Assembly: GCF_003597395.2 (NCBI RefSeq)
Contig: NC_133771.1
Coordinates: 138,886,950 to 138,950,949, forward strand
Direction: 5' to 3'
DNA: 64,000 bases
Source: Chelonoidis abingdonii
Lineage: Eukaryota; Chordata; Testudines; Testudinidae
A model generated the notes under the pieces. That model worked only from the letters and a program-made list of their open reading frames with translations. It ran no database searches and was not told the DNA's origin. Position 1 is the stretch's first letter, and each line of letters begins with the position of its first letter. A program made the translations under genes and the position numbers. This document shows, piece by piece, positions 11,963-22,862 of this stretch.

Positions 11963-11997
11963 TTTTGTTTTGTTTTGTTTTGTTTTGTTTTGTTTTA
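11963..11997 (+). repeat. (TTTTG)n microsatellite
   Basis: Seven uninterrupted five-base units are visible. The 68-residue Lys/Asn/Gln-rich frame on the opposite strand is an artefact of this tract. Confidence 0.95.
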
Positions 11998-12234
11998 AAC
12001 AATAGCTTACATTCTGCAGGCCCCTGAGCTTGCCAAGTAAACTTCTCTCTTTTCAGTAACGAGTGGGTTTTTTAAGTCCTGTGCTACAATATTTGGTATC
12101 CGCAGATCACTATTTTCAGGGCCTACCTGTACACTAATCAGTGAGAGGCAGGTTTCATTCCTATATCAAACTCTTCTTTCATTTCCTGCTGTAATTTAAC
12201 TCAGTCTTTTAAATTTCTAACCAAGTGAAACCAT

Positions 12235-12740
12235 TTAATGCTTTATAGTTATGGAGACATCAAAGTTAGGTGGCTAGAGCACTGGATGGGAATCAAGAGT
12301 TTTAGAGTCTGTTATCAGCTCTGCAGGGCCAGCGCTTTCACTAGGCGACCCTAGGCAGTCGCCTAGGGCGGCAGGATTTGCGGGGCGGCATTTTGCCGCC
12401 TTTGACGGCAGGGGGTCCTTCCGCTCCAGGTTTTCGGTGGAAATTCGGCTGTGAGTCCTTCACTCACTCCGGGACCCGCTGCCGAAGTGCCCCGAAGATG
12501 CGGAGTGGAAGGATCCCCACCACCGAATGCTCAGAGGAGGAGTGCTGCCACCTAGGGCGGCAAAAACCCTGGAACTGTTTCTGTAGCTCTGCCACTGATT
12601 TGCTATGTGACCTTGAGAAAGTCATATGTGCCTTAGTTTCCCCATCTATAAAATGGAAATAGTGATACTCATCCTGCTCTGTTAAAAGCACATTGAGCTC
12701 TATGGCTGAAAGCACTGTATAAGAGCTATTGTTATTCCAG
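12235..12740 (-). mobile_element. MIR-like SINE split by a hAT MITE
   Basis: Left of the insertion, ctagagcactggatggg is typical of the MIR 3' side in reverse orientation. Right of it come ctgccactgatttgctatgt, gtttccccatctataaaat and a cactgtataagagct end, the classic MIR core in reverse. The two parts join cleanly at agctctg when the MITE at 12324-12583 is removed. Confidence 0.75.
12324..12583. mobile_element. hAT-type MITE (260 bp) inside a MIR-like SINE
   Basis: It starts CAGGGCCAGCGCTTTC and ends with a diverged inverse of the CAGGGCCGGCTCCAGG-type end. The flanks are cagctctg (12316-12323) and tagctctg (12584-12591), an 8-bp duplication with one mismatch. The interior is GC-rich with cctagggcggca repeated near both ends (about 12362 and 12550), which forms subterminal inverted or direct structure. 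No coding. Confidence 0.75.
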
Positions 12741-13427
12741 GATTTACTCTGCACATGGATGAAACTCATAACTACGGCTGAGTTCTTTTTTTTTTTAGAA
12801 GGAAGAATAAACTTTGGCTGATCCTGGTCTCCCATTTTTAGGCCTCAGATCATTGCCCCATTAACTTCTGATTGCATGCATTGAGGAAGGAAAAGGATTC
12901 CAAATTGCTTCCATAAATTATTTAAAAATGAACATGTGATGTTAAAAGTAAGTGAACAAACAGCACTATTTTAATGGATCTGTGAGAATAAAGGCAGAAT
13001 GGAGTGTGCTTCCTCTGCTGGCCACACAGTAGCAGTTATCTGAGCAACCACTAACTCAAAGACTGAACCAGTCAAGCTATTTGGATATGACTTGGTGTTC
13101 TTTGGAAGCTCAAGTAGCCATGTGACTTTAGATGTAGAAAAAATCCTCTTCAAGCTTCATGGAAAAGTTATGTGTGGTGACAATCTGAGAGGGGGAGAGA
13201 AAGGTTTGGATTAAATACCAGGAAGGGATTTTTCTCTCAGTGTTACTGGGATGTGGAATAGTCTGCCAAAGAAATATTCAGTATGTGGGGTTTTATTCCA
13301 GCATATCCTGGGAGTTGTAATGAAAGCAATTTCATCATAGTGTAACATCAGTTGGAAAAGTGGATATAGGTAATACAGCATATTAAATAATATACTATAT
13401 TATTGCAGAATTCTGAAGAGTCATAGC
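12741..13427. other. No gene or recognised repeat
   Basis: Unassigned, with a T run at 12787-12797. Confidence 0.5.
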
Positions 13428-14558
13428 CAGGGTAGATTGATTTAAATCAAAATGATTTTAAAATCACCAACTTTAATTGCAATTTTAAATCACCAATTTT
13501 AATAATTTAAATCAGCAAGCAGCAGGAAACCTTGATTTTAATAATTGAGGTTAATTGTGTTTTACATTTGTACTTTTTAATTATTTTCCTGCAGAAAGAT
13601 TGATTGGTTGGTTGGTTGGTAACCATTCAGATATGTTGATTCTCAACTAAATATAGCATTTACTCTAAATTTGGTGCTTCTTTTTGTTAAGCAGGAAGAT
13701 AGGATATATCTATACACATTTATTTAAGCAATTATATAGCTTCACTTATGTTTATTAAGAATGTTAATTTTACATCATTCATTATGTTAAAAGATGGTGA
13801 ATGATGCATTAATGTTTTCCTCCTGGTTTGTTTCAAGTGCTATTTGGATAAATTTGAATTCAATTAAAAGTGCACAAAAACATTATTTTATTTTGTATTT
13901 TCATATTTAAATAAAGCTACCTTAAGTGTGCTGGTTACAGAAGAAATAAAGTTTATCAAAATATGTTTTGTATTTTAAACTGATTAAACAAAAGTATTTT
14001 GTATTTTAAACTGATTAAACAAAAGAAGTATCATCTGTAGTTAGTGAACTGAAGTGATTGTTTCTGGTCACCATGTCCTTCAAAACTTTATAACTAATAG
14101 ATCTTACCCTCTTACACCTAGTTGTTCATATATCGGAATAGGAAAACAAGCTTTCTGACTTTCTCAACTCCAAAATGGTTTCTTAACTTTGAGTGAACTA
14201 GTCACTGAACTGGTCTAGTTGAATAAACCAAAATGAAGAAGAAACTATTCTCTCCACACCTGCAGAAGAGGCTTCTGCTCTCAAAAGCTGGAGTAGCACT
14301 TCAGCAAACTGTGGTTTCAGTGCTTGGCCTGTGACGTCCACCAGTTCAGTCAGTGGTTCGGCTTTTTTTTTAAATTTCAGCAGCAATTGTATACTGCTTA
14401 ATATTTATTTCATTTAAAATATTTTGATAGATTGTAGTAAATTTTGGCCTTAGCATGGGTGGTTATAATTTCAAATAGGCTTATATTTTTAAATAATTCT
14501 GTATTTAATTTAAATTTAAAAATCATTTAAAAACCCCCCAGATTTTATCCACATTCTG
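13428..14558 (-). mobile_element. hAT transposon relic keeping only the transposase C-terminus
   Basis: It begins CAGGGTAGATTGATTTAAATC and ends in ttttatccacattctg, the same termini as the element at 42281-43315. Near the ends, gatttaaatc-type palindromes recur, which look like subterminal repeats. The interior is colinear with the 42 kb copy and includes the transposase remnant at 14118-14386. A target-site duplication is not clear for this copy. The length of about 1.1 kb indicates an internally deleted element. A tandem ttgg repeat sits at about 13603-13620. Confidence 0.75.
14118..14386 (-). pseudogene. hAT transposase C-terminal dimerisation region, frameshifted
   Basis: The minus strand encodes EASSAGVERIVSS near 14270-14235 and, after a frame change, LRNHFGVEKVRKLVFLFRYM ending in a stop at 14118. 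This matches the conserved end of hAT transposases (A-S-S-A-x-V-E-R-x-F-S, then L-R-N-R-L-x-x-E-K-x-x-K-L-V-F), the region used for dimerisation. The catalytic DDE core and zinc-finger BED domain are absent. At least one frameshift separates the two motifs. It cannot make a working enzyme. Confidence 0.8.
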
Positions 14559-15049
14559 GGCCCCCTCAGGTCCTTCTCACATAAACCACTAGTAGACTGT
14601 ACCCCACGTTTGTGAAAGTCTGTAATGCCACCTTTCTCTTGCTGTCCACAGATCCGTGACAAAACTGGTGTATGTGTAACCCACTAAACTTTGATGACAG
14701 AAGTAGCCACTATAATTGCATTTAACTGCAGGAATAGTGAGCAGGTTTAGATGGTTTTGAACTCCTCGCTGTGGATAACACATAAGATAAATATGAAAAA
14801 TTTGGACTGTCATGGATGCCCATACACTGAGTTTCTCCAGTTTGGAATAAAAACACCACAGTATGGTAAAGCAGCTCAAAACTGGGGGGAAAAAAACCCC
14901 AAACCCAAAAACCTTTCAGCTGCATCTATTCTGCAGATATGGCACCTTATCTCCAGAGCTGATACCAGATATATTATGCTCCGACCATTATGTTCTGCTG
15001 CATCTAGGGAGATTCACATGTAGACAGAACAATCTATATTGTAAATTGT
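14559..15049. other. No gene; contains the left target-site duplication of the next element
   Basis: Unassigned sequence. The 12-mer attgtaaattgt at 15038-15049 is the left target-site duplication of the Penelope-like element that follows. Confidence 0.6.
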
Positions 15050-15090
15050 AAAAAGAATGAGGCACCTTAGAGACTAACACATTTATTTGG

Positions 15091-15130
15091 GCATAAGCTT
15101 TCATGGGCTAAAACCCACTTCATCAGATGC
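15091..15130 (-). ncRNA. Hammerhead-ribozyme-like motif in the left Penelope-like arm
   Basis: Read on the minus strand: CTGATGA, then a hairpin (gtgggt/gcccat with a short loop), GAAA, then the GC-TTAT-GC mini-hairpin and a UC-type step. The order matches a type I hammerhead with a very short stem III, as reported for Penelope-like elements. A convincing stem I pairing was not found, so activity is doubtful. It lies in the same sense as the endonuclease relic. Confidence 0.4.
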
Positions 15131-15399
15131 ATGGAGCGGAAAATACAGTAGAACGATATACATATATAAATATAAATAATATTATATATTACGAGCATGA
15201 AAGATAGGTTGCCATACGAACTCTAACGAGACAAATCAATTAAGGTGGGCTTTAACAGCAGGAGAAAAAAAAACTTTTATAGTGATAATAGATGGCCCAT
15301 TTCAAACAGTTGACAAGATGTTTGAGTAACAGTAGGGGGAAAATTAGTGTGAAGAAATATTTATTTGTGCAAGACCATCACATCCCAGCGTTATCAGCC

Positions 15400-15950
15400 T
15401 AATTTAATGTGTCCAGTTTGCAAATTAATTCCAGTTCTGCAGTTTCTCATTGGAGTCTGTTTTGAAGTTTTTTTGTTGAAGAATTGCAACTTTTAGTTCT
15501 TAATTGAGTGTCAGGGAGATTGAAGTGTTCTCCAACTGGTTTTGAATGTTATAATTCTTGACGTCTGATTTGTGTCCATTATTCTTTGTGTAGTGACTGT
15601 CCGTTTGCCAACGTACATGGAGAGGCATTGCTGGCACATGATGGCATATATCATATTGGTGAGTTACAGGGAATGAATGACCCTGACAGTGTGGATAATG
15701 TGATTAGGTCCTATGATGGTGTCCCTTAAATAGATATGTGGACAGAGTTGGCAACGGGCTTTGTGCAAGGTATAGGTTCCTGGTTGAGTTTTTTGTTGTG
15801 TGGTGTGTGGTTATGGTGAGTATTTGCTTTGGGGGCTTCTTTAGCTAGGACTGGCCTGTCTCCCAGGTCTGTGAGAGTGAGGGATTGTCCTTCAGGATAG
15901 GTTGTAGATCCTTGATGATGCACTGGAGAGGTTTAGTTGGAGGCTGAATG
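15400..15950 (-). pseudogene. Penelope-like ORF relic with GIY-YIG endonuclease motif
   Basis: On the minus strand near 15755-15735 the frame reads RCQLCPHI, the Cys-rich motif that precedes the endonuclease in Penelope-like proteins. After one stop it continues TNMIYAIMCQQCLSMYVGK at about 15655-15605, the GIY and YIG motifs with the intervening CxxC typical of this clade. Downstream (towards 15400) the protein is broken by further stops and frameshifts. An open stretch at 15726-15923 lies in another frame. No reverse-transcriptase catalytic motif was recognised in this copy. The enzyme would nick DNA for target-primed insertion, but this copy is dead. Confidence 0.8.
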
Positions 15951-16156
15951 TGATGCTAGTGGCGTCTGTTACTTTCTTTGTTTGGCCATTCCTATAGTAG
16001 TGATTCTGGGTACTCTTCTGGCTCTGTCATCTTTTCTTCACTTCAGCAGGTGGGGTATTGTATTTAAGAACGCTTGATAGAGATCTTGTAGGTGTTTGTC
16101 TCTGTCTGAGGACTGAGCAATGCAGTTTGTATCTTCCTACTGTATTTCCACTCCAT

Positions 16157-16197
16157 GCATCTGATGAAGTGGTTTAGCCCATGAAAGCTTATGCCCA
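16157..16197 (+). ncRNA. Hammerhead-like motif in the right Penelope-like arm
   Basis: This is the inverted partner of the motif at 15091-15130, on the plus strand: CTGATGA, a shortened hairpin arm (gtgg versus ccca), GAAA, gcttatgc. One stem arm has lost two bases, so folding should be weaker than in the left arm. Confidence 0.35.
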
Positions 16198-16292
16198 AAT
16201 ATATGTGTTAGTCTCTAAGGTTCCACAAGTACTCCTCATTCTTTTTGCTGATACAGACTAACATGGCTACCACTCTGAAAATTGTAAATTGT

Positions 16293-17214
16293 GTTTTCTA
16301 GATTGCATGAAATTATATGTACCAAGGATGATATCTGTAGAGGTCCCTATAGCACATTCTCTGATGTCCCAGGAGACGCTCAGTTACTAAACAATCTTCA
16401 AAGTATATCTGTTTCAGTCTATCTAATGTTGGGGGGCACTGCTGCCAGAATGATAATTTTAGGAATTAGCTGGGATTGCACATTGTTTCTGAACTCAAGG
16501 TGGCACTACAGGACTATATTTGGTACCGACTTTCTGATTTATTGTTAAAAATGTAGCTGTCTGAATTTGTGTACACTAAGAATTTAGAAGAGGTGTTGGG
16601 GGTTGTTTTAATGCTTTTTTCTCTTTTTGTTGTATGCATTATGAGCAAGATACAGTATTTTGGTTTACTGCAGTTTTCAGAAATTAGAATTTGCATGCTT
16701 ATTGCAAAATGAACAGGCAGCAATAATGCCAAAATAATGTACTAATGTACTCACATGTCATCAAACAGCCATCACTGAATTTATGGTTGGTTTTAAATAA
16801 AAGAAAAGATTAAAAACAAAATTCAGATGCCAAGCCATTATAAAACCCTGGCTTGTAACTGTTACCAGTCCCAGTGCATAAGTATCTCAAAAGGACACTG
16901 CCAGCCTCGAACATAGCTTAAATCTGCAGGAGCAAACCAGGCGGATTACATTTCATCATTCCTTGCTGCAAAACTATTGGAGAGAAATTGTTCTGTTGTA
17001 TTTTCAGGTCTTTCTTTGAAAAGCTCTTGATCCTTTCATTGCTGTGTCCTTTGGTGCTGCTGAAAACAGGCTTACAACTGGGCACTCTTTGCTGGCTGCT
17101 ATAAAAAGTGCCATATATTCAGATACTGTGATATTTATTTTGTCAAATACTGTTTCTTGAAAATGTAATAGTGTTTGTTAAAATGTCAAATTGACAGAAT
17201 TGGAAACGCTATTA
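16293..17214. other. No gene or recognised repeat
   Basis: AT-rich unassigned sequence. The open frames at 16291-16548 and 16514-16732 have no recognisable features. Confidence 0.5.
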
Positions 17215-17485
17215 CCAGCCCAAAGTGTTCCAAAATCATGAGTCAGGACCCATTAAAAATCATGATATCCACTAGAAAAACAATACATTTGCCTTCTGAG
17301 TTTTGAACTTTTGTGGTATGTCCAGGACATGCTTTCAAGCTTTTCTTCACAACCATAAGGGCTAGAAACTTTTCAAAAGAAAAGCTGAGTCTCATGTTTT
17401 CATTTGATTCCAAGAGCTGGGGCTTTAAGAAGGAAAAAAACAAGTATTGAAAGCCTTGTGATAAAATCACGAGACTGGCAATGGT
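17215..17485. repeat. Interspersed repeat, copy 3 of the 'catgag/ctcatg' family
   Basis: The ends are loosely inverted: aaaatcatgagtcagga on the left and ataaaatcacgagactgg on the right. The block ttcacaaccataagggctag matches the equivalent part of the other copies. Non-coding. Possibly an old DNA transposon. Confidence 0.45.
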
Positions 17486-17618
17486 CACAGGACAAGCACA
17501 GAACTAGCAGTGATACTGCAAGTTTCTCCATACAGTCCCATCAGTATGTCTTATGCATGTCTTGGAGGGACCACCTCTTGGGGATTAGAGCAGGTAGTTC
17601 AATTGGCCATGCTCTTTT

Positions 17619-17870
17619 AGGGTATGTTTACAAGGCAATTAAAAACCTGCAGCTGGCCCATGCCGGCTAACTTGGGCTTCGGCTAAAGAGCTGTTTAGTT
17701 GCAGTGTATATGTTCAGGCTCAGTCTGGAGCCTAGGTATTAGGATCTCACGAGTTGGTAGGGTCCCAGAGCTGCAGCCCAAGTGTCTACACTGCAGTTTA
17801 ACAGCCCCTTAGCCCGAGTCAGCTGGCACGGGCCAGGCCTATGTGTCTAATTGTAGTGTAGACATACCCC
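17619..17870. mobile_element. MITE with 'gggtatgtctacactgca'-type ends
   Basis: The left end is agggtatgtttacaaggca and the right end is tgtagtgtagacatacccc, an inverted pair. The interior holds taacttgggcttcggctaa and cttagcccgagtcagctgg, a second inverted layer. Relatives occur at 20060-20335 and 59360-59510. No target duplication was evident. Confidence 0.65.
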
Positions 17871-18156
17871 AGTCTTATCACTTTCTCCTCAGTCTGCCAA
17901 CAAGGGTGCCAGTTGTGATGCAGACATCAACACAATATCTGTTTAAGAACACTATCTCATCTCACATGTCATCGAACAGCTATCAGATGGTAACAGGTTC
18001 CAGTTAGTACTGACAAAGGCTGGATTTGAACAAATGCCCTAAAAGGAAAAGGCTTTACTAGTATCCTAAGTCATCCAGTTTTCTCTGCTATATTTTAAAA
18101 ATGTGTAGTTATAACAACTTTTTAAAGGGTGTGACCCACAGAACTTGGCTGGGGCC

Positions 18157-18578
18157 ATGAGCTGTTACGGTGGTTGGTGAGCACTACACTTCAGTGTCAA
18201 AGGTTCCACATTACAGCAGAGTGTCTGAAGAGCAAAATGGCGGCAGAGCATTGCTGGCTGGAGTGGCACTTGGATGAACCATTTGTGAAGGCAACAGAAT
18301 TATTGTTACCGGAGCACCTTCAAACTGCTGGAGATAGACTGCATCAGATTCTTGGTCCAGGACACTCTGTGATAGACTATGGGGCAGCTCCTGGTGCTTG
18401 GAGGCAGGTTGCTGTACAGAGGCCCAGTGCCTGATCCTAATGACCCGACTGGTTTTATCTTTGGAACTGACCTTCATACTTCCCTCTGGAAGGAGCAGTC
18501 CTCCTGTCTAATGCTGACATTACAGATTTAAACGTGCTTCAGAAAATTCAGGAGCTGCTTCCTGCAGATGTTATCTGA
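18157..18578 (+). pseudogene. MRM2: Processed pseudogene of MRM2 (mitochondrial 16S rRNA 2'-O-methyltransferase)
   Basis: MRM2 (FTSJ2) is an FtsJ-type, S-adenosylmethionine-dependent methyltransferase that 2'-O-methylates the large mitochondrial rRNA. The plus strand here shows QRFHITAECLKSK and EWHLDEPFVKA near 18200-18290, then YRSTFKLLEI in another frame. SVIDYGAAPGAWRQVAVQR follows at about 18365-18420 and is the SAM-binding motif I. After a stop and another frame change comes PDPNDPTGFIFGTDL, and finally FPLEGAVLLSNADITDLN, ending in a stop at 18576-18578. The sequence is contiguous, with no introns. At least three frameshifts are present and the C-terminal half, including the ILSDMAPN-type catalytic region, is missing. 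The identification is from memory of the family and is strong because several motifs occur in order. Confidence 0.85.
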
Positions 18579-20059
18579 GTGACACTTGTCCCTATCCCCT
18601 CTTTCCTTCCAAGGCTCAGCAACATCCGTGGTAAAAATTTTGAGGTCTGTGGTAATTTTAAAAAAAAACTGAATGACTGAATGACATAATACCCTACTTC
18701 CCCTGTCCCAATATCCATCACTAAGTACTGTAATTTTGTCAAGTGTCCATACTGCAACATGGTGGTGCTGACCCCTGTTTCCTTCCCTAGCATTTGGTAT
18801 CCCTATCCCCTGCTAAGCGAGTGAAGTTTGTTTAGGGTGATTCCTTCAGTCAGGCCAGGCTAAGTACAGTTTGGCTGCCCTTTACTCATACAATAAAGAT
18901 AACAACATTTCATTACCCTGGCGCTCAATACTAAATGATTTGTAACCCATCACCAGCCACAAGTGATCATTCTGGCACAGCAGCTCCATCATGCTGAGCA
19001 CCTAGGCAAAGTAGGCACATCTATGCAAAGATGGCCTGTTCCTGATGCCTCTTCCCCCAGCTCATCACTGGATATTAGGAGAGAGCTCATCCAGACCCTG
19101 TTTACATTTATTATTTTTTCCTAAAATAACAAACTATGATATTTCCAGTAGAATTGCAATTAGAATATACCAAGAGATGAGAAGCTGCTTTGTAAATTAA
19201 AACATTATTTAAAAAAAAACAGAAACATTAAATGTCTGCTTTGGGGGAGCAGGGGGAATGAAAGAAAAGAATATTTCAGGTGCAAAATAGAATTAAAGGA
19301 AATTCCAACTTCATGACAACATACCCCTTTCCCTTCTACCCCAGAGAAGTTGCTCCATATGTTTTGATAGAGTTGGAGGGCACAGAGTAGGAGACTCTCT
19401 GATGTCAGACCATTAGCTGCACACCCACCAGATTTCCATAAAGAAACATGGTTGCATGTGAATACACTTACAGCAATAAGTAAGGTTTGCGAGACTGGGC
19501 CCAGACTTCCCAGAGACAGAGTCAGAACTTATGAGGGAGCAAGAATAAGGACACAGATGCATCCAAAATGCTGTTAATTGTGAAGAGATGTGATTCATTA
19601 TAAACCAAGTAGCACTGTCATGAAGACAGGTTTGGAGAAGAAATGGCACTTGACATGTTCTGCATGCTGCCCTGCTGATCAGCTCGCAAGCATGGACCAT
19701 TTCATTCCATTCCCAGAGTGGGGCATATGAATGGGTAGCTAAGAAATTATATGAACATCAAGCTTGCTCTCATCAGAGAGCCAAGCCTGAGACACAAGAA
19801 AAGGAAAGTAGAAGACAAGCAACACAAGGAAAATGAATAATGGACAGATTTGGCCAATTTAGACATACAGAGAGAACAGCAGATCAAGTTTCAGGAATAC
19901 AGGAAGAGACCTGTCATATTCAAATCAAACCCAAATTAAGAAATAATGGCTAGATCCTGAAAGGTGCCAAACACTCTGGTTCCAACCAGGCACTTCAGCA
20001 TATATTTAACCTTAATGCGGAACTCATGCTTAAATTGAAGGTCAGGTATAACCCCTCAC
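18579..20059. other. No gene or recognised repeat
   Basis: Unassigned sequence downstream of the pseudogene. No poly(A) tail of the retrocopy could be placed, so its 3' end appears truncated or eroded. Confidence 0.45.
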
Positions 20060-20335
20060 TAGGTATGTCTACACTGTAATAAAAGACATACGGTTCAGTC
20101 GTGGCTGGCCCAGATCAGATGACTTGGGCTGGTGGGGTTTGGGGTGTGGGGTATAAAATTGAAGTGTAGACATTTGGGCTTGGGCTGGATCCTGAGCTGT
20201 GAAATCCTGTGAGGGGGGAGGGGACATCTAAACTGCAATTTTATAGTCCCACAGCCTGAGCTCCGTGAGCCCAAGTCAGTTGACCCAGGCTCTGAGAGTT
20301 GGTGCTACAAGTCTTTTATAGCAGTGTAGACTTAT
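20060..20335. mobile_element. MITE of the 17.6 kb family
   Basis: The left end is taggtatgtctacactgta and the right end is agcagtgtagactta. The interior gagcccaagtcagttgaccc matches the 17.6 kb copy and 59410-59450. A G-rich insertion (gaggggggaggggac) is specific to this copy. Non-coding. Confidence 0.6.
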
Positions 20336-21084
20336 GCACTAAGGCTGAGGCCGGGGAAAGGCTGGAGCAGTACTGGACCAGGAAATCTCTGTCCCTCAAG
20401 CACTTCTGAGTATGCTCCTGGGAAAGTAACAGAATAAAAAGAGCTTCAGCAACTCAGGTAGTGTGGAGAAGAGAAATCATTTTCAGGAAGAGAACGGTCA
20501 AGAAGCTCTTTCCAAGGAGGTCTGGCTGTGAGTCTTCCCCTCCTCCCCACCCCCTTTGAGATATCACCCCAGAAGTAGGGAGAACCATGTGTGAAGGCAC
20601 CAGAGGGTCACTTGCATCAGCCTTGAGAGTCTGGGGATTTGGAGCAAAGGACTATAATCAAACAGCAGCCGCTCCTCAAACTCAGACATCAGGTGGTTAG
20701 GAAGTGGAGCTGGAAAGGTTAGCAGGAGATGGGCTGAATATAGGCCATCCCAAGCTGTCACAGTTTCAGGACCATCCGCTAGGGCCTGGTGGAATGGGAG
20801 GGTCTGGGTCCCCCTACCCACCCCAGATTCTCCCACGCCTAGCCCTGGAGTTTACAGACAAGGAAGCTGACCTCAGCTGAACCCTGTTCAGGGGTGCTGA
20901 ACAAAGAAAGAGACTGGGGCAGCTGACCGAAAAGATAACCCCGCTACAGCAGGTTAGAGGGAGGGCTGCCTTTTGCAGAATGACGTTGTGATTCCAATTC
21001 CAAACTTCATAGATTAGAAGGCTCTATAGGAGGCAAGAGCCAATGTAGGAGAAGGCCTTTGGAACTCCGGCTTTGCCCACTGGC
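20336..21084. other. No gene or recognised repeat
   Basis: Moderately GC-rich sequence. The 90-codon minus frame at 20564-20836 has no recognisable domain. Confidence 0.4.
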
Positions 21085-21260
21085 CGTGTGGCTCCCAATT
21101 AAGAACACAGTAACTGATATAACGGATCCAGCCAGAGGCCCATCTAGTCCCGTGTCCTGTCTCTGATAGCGATCAGTACAGGTGGCTTCATAGGAAGGCC
21201 CAACAAGATGCATAATGGACAGTTGTAGAATAGCCTGCACACTGGAGCATAGCCACGGGT
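21085..21260 (-). mobile_element. LINE 3'-end-like fragment
   Basis: Read on the minus strand it contains ctatgaagccacctgtact and gacacgggactagatgggcc, followed by ttactgtgttctta. This resembles the 3' ends of reptile CR1-type elements ('actagatgg...', then a short terminal repeat). It is strongly diverged and no protein frame can be followed. Confidence 0.4.
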
Positions 21261-22614
21261 AGGCCATAGCTCACACAGTTAGCACCCCGGTCCACCCAAA
21301 TCTGAGTCTGTGTGAACCTGTACTGCTGTCCCCTTTGTGGTTACTGATTCCTCCTGGGAGAAGCCACTGCCTCCACTGACATCCCCCTGGGGCTCTGGAA
21401 GAGAACTCGGCTCCCACCAGTCCCTGTGGGCACATGGCATATGACAGGAAGGGGCACAAGGGGAGGAACTGGTGTGAAGCAGCCCCACCCCTGCTATGTG
21501 TCAGCAAGAGTTAGAGGGGTTGCTGGGCCATGCCAGCTGCGGGGACTGAGAGCTGCTACCACCTTCCCAGAAGTTCCTAAGCTGCTGCATTGAGTCCAAC
21601 CACTCCACAGTGCATGGAACTATGCCATTATGTGCCACTGCCTGAGCGTGGCTGCTACTGCTAGGACCTGAGCCAGAATGTGAGCGGTGCTGCTACCTCC
21701 AAGCCTACGTGGTGCTGGCAGGTGATGGTGGCACCTTCCCAAGTGTAGCCAGGCACCACAGGATGCAGGCAACTGAGTGCTGTGAGGATCCATGCTGAGC
21801 TAGGGCTGGGGAACCTGCAAAATCATTTTGCCTTGGGTTGGAAAACCAGGAGCACACTTGAGGGTGGCACAGGCTGGGAGGGGAGCAGGCACTGCATTTC
21901 GCAGACTGCACTGAAAGAGGTCCTGTATCTCTGTGCCGTGCACCACAAGGCCTCTCAGTGCCTGCCTGGAGCATGTGGCTGCTGAATAGGTGTACTGATA
22001 ATTGAATAAAACCTCCATGCTGGGGAAGCTCTGCATGGGGCCGGTGCAACTGTCCCTCTGAGGATGACGGAGCCTGCAGGTGTCTGCAAGTATCCTTGTC
22101 CTCTTGGGGTGTCTCAAACAGTGACTCCAGCTAATGTGATTGCCTGTCTATTATGAGTTAGGCCAACCCAAATTTTGACTCCTAGCTATGCTGCTTCTGC
22201 ACCCCATGGGAAGTTCTTTTCTAACTCTTGTCAGTTAGTGGCTGGTTTATGCCCTGATCATGTAGCATTTCTCAAATAATGCACCATAATTAGATGCAGT
22301 CAAATTTAAATGACTATTTCTGGGACATGAATCTTTTTTTCAAATCAGCTCAAATTAGCCCATTAAAAAACCTATTCTTAACTTTCCACGAGCAAAGCAA
22401 AAATGTCTTTCTGCTAGGACATTGGCATTTAGCATTTTTCTTTCATATTTTAATGTAATTAAAATTATTTAGATTGTAAGCATTTTGGGGCAAGGACCGT
22501 AATTTTGTAGTTTAAAAGCTGTATAATTCAGAATAGTAAAGTGATGAGAAATGCAGTGCTCAATATAATAAAAGAAATATCAAGTAACAGCAAAAGGACG
22601 TGCAAAGATACAAG
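21261..22614. other. No gene or recognised repeat; right margin holds a target-site duplication
   Basis: 21261-22120 is GC-moderate with several overlapping frames of 70-114 codons on the minus strand (Pro/Ser/His-rich) that lack any recognisable domain. 22120-22600 is AT-rich. aaagatacaag at 22604-22614 is the left duplication of the next element. Confidence 0.4.
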
Positions 22615-22862
22615 CAGCAGAGAATCCTTTGGCACCTTATAGACTAACAGATGTTTTGGAGCGTGAGCTTTCGTGGGTGAATACCCACTTCGTCAGACGC
22701 AGGTAGTGGAAATTTCCAGGGGCAGGTATATATATGCTAGCAAGCAAGCTAGAGAATACGGGTGTTAATCACCCAGAAAGCTACCTCCAAAGTCTGTTAG
22801 TCTATAAGGTGCCAGATCTTGCTGCTTACAGATCCAGACTAAACAACGCTAACCCTCTGATA
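22615..22862 (-). mobile_element. Short foldback Penelope-like copy (second family) with 11-bp target-site duplication
   Basis: The insertion is bounded by aaagatacaag at 22604-22614 and 22863-22873. The left arm has ggcaccttatagactaacag and gtgagctttcgtgggtg. The right arm has the inverse (ctgttagtctataaggtgcc) and then a terminal gctaaccctctgata. Only terminal sequence remains, with no coding interior. The arm sequence differs from the 15 kb family but keeps the same order of elements. Confidence 0.8.
22661..22700 (-). ncRNA. Hammerhead-like motif, second Penelope-like family
   Basis: The minus strand reads CTGACGA, then the stem gtgggt/acccac with loop ATTC, then GAAA and the mini-hairpin gctcacgc. 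Compared with the first family (gtgggc/gcccac at 38557-38596), the sixth base pair changes from C-G to U-A on both sides, a compensatory change. Stem I pairing is not evident. Confidence 0.4.

Larger units (their letters stand above)
15050..16280 (-). mobile_element. Penelope-like retroelement with inverted terminal arms and 12-bp target-site duplication
   Basis: The element is bounded by attgtaaattgt at 15038-15049 and again at 16281-16292. Its two ends are inverted copies. The left end has ccttagagactaacacattt, gcataagctttcatggg and cacttcatcagatgcat. The right end has the inverse strings at about 16155-16230 and continues to a terminal tggctaccactctgaaa. The interior carries a degenerate endonuclease reading on the minus strand. 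GIY-YIG endonuclease, inverted partial terminal repeats and a 10-15 bp target duplication are all known traits of Penelope-like elements. Much of the reverse transcriptase is missing. Confidence 0.85.

Noticed and set aside
12464..12835. 123-codon minus frame
   Set aside because: It spans the junction of a hAT MITE and a MIR-like SINE and is a chimera of repeats.
14863..15051. Frame with Lys/Pro-rich start near a long A/C tract
   Set aside because: Low-complexity sequence overlapping the left duplication of the Penelope-like element; not conserved in any way visible here.
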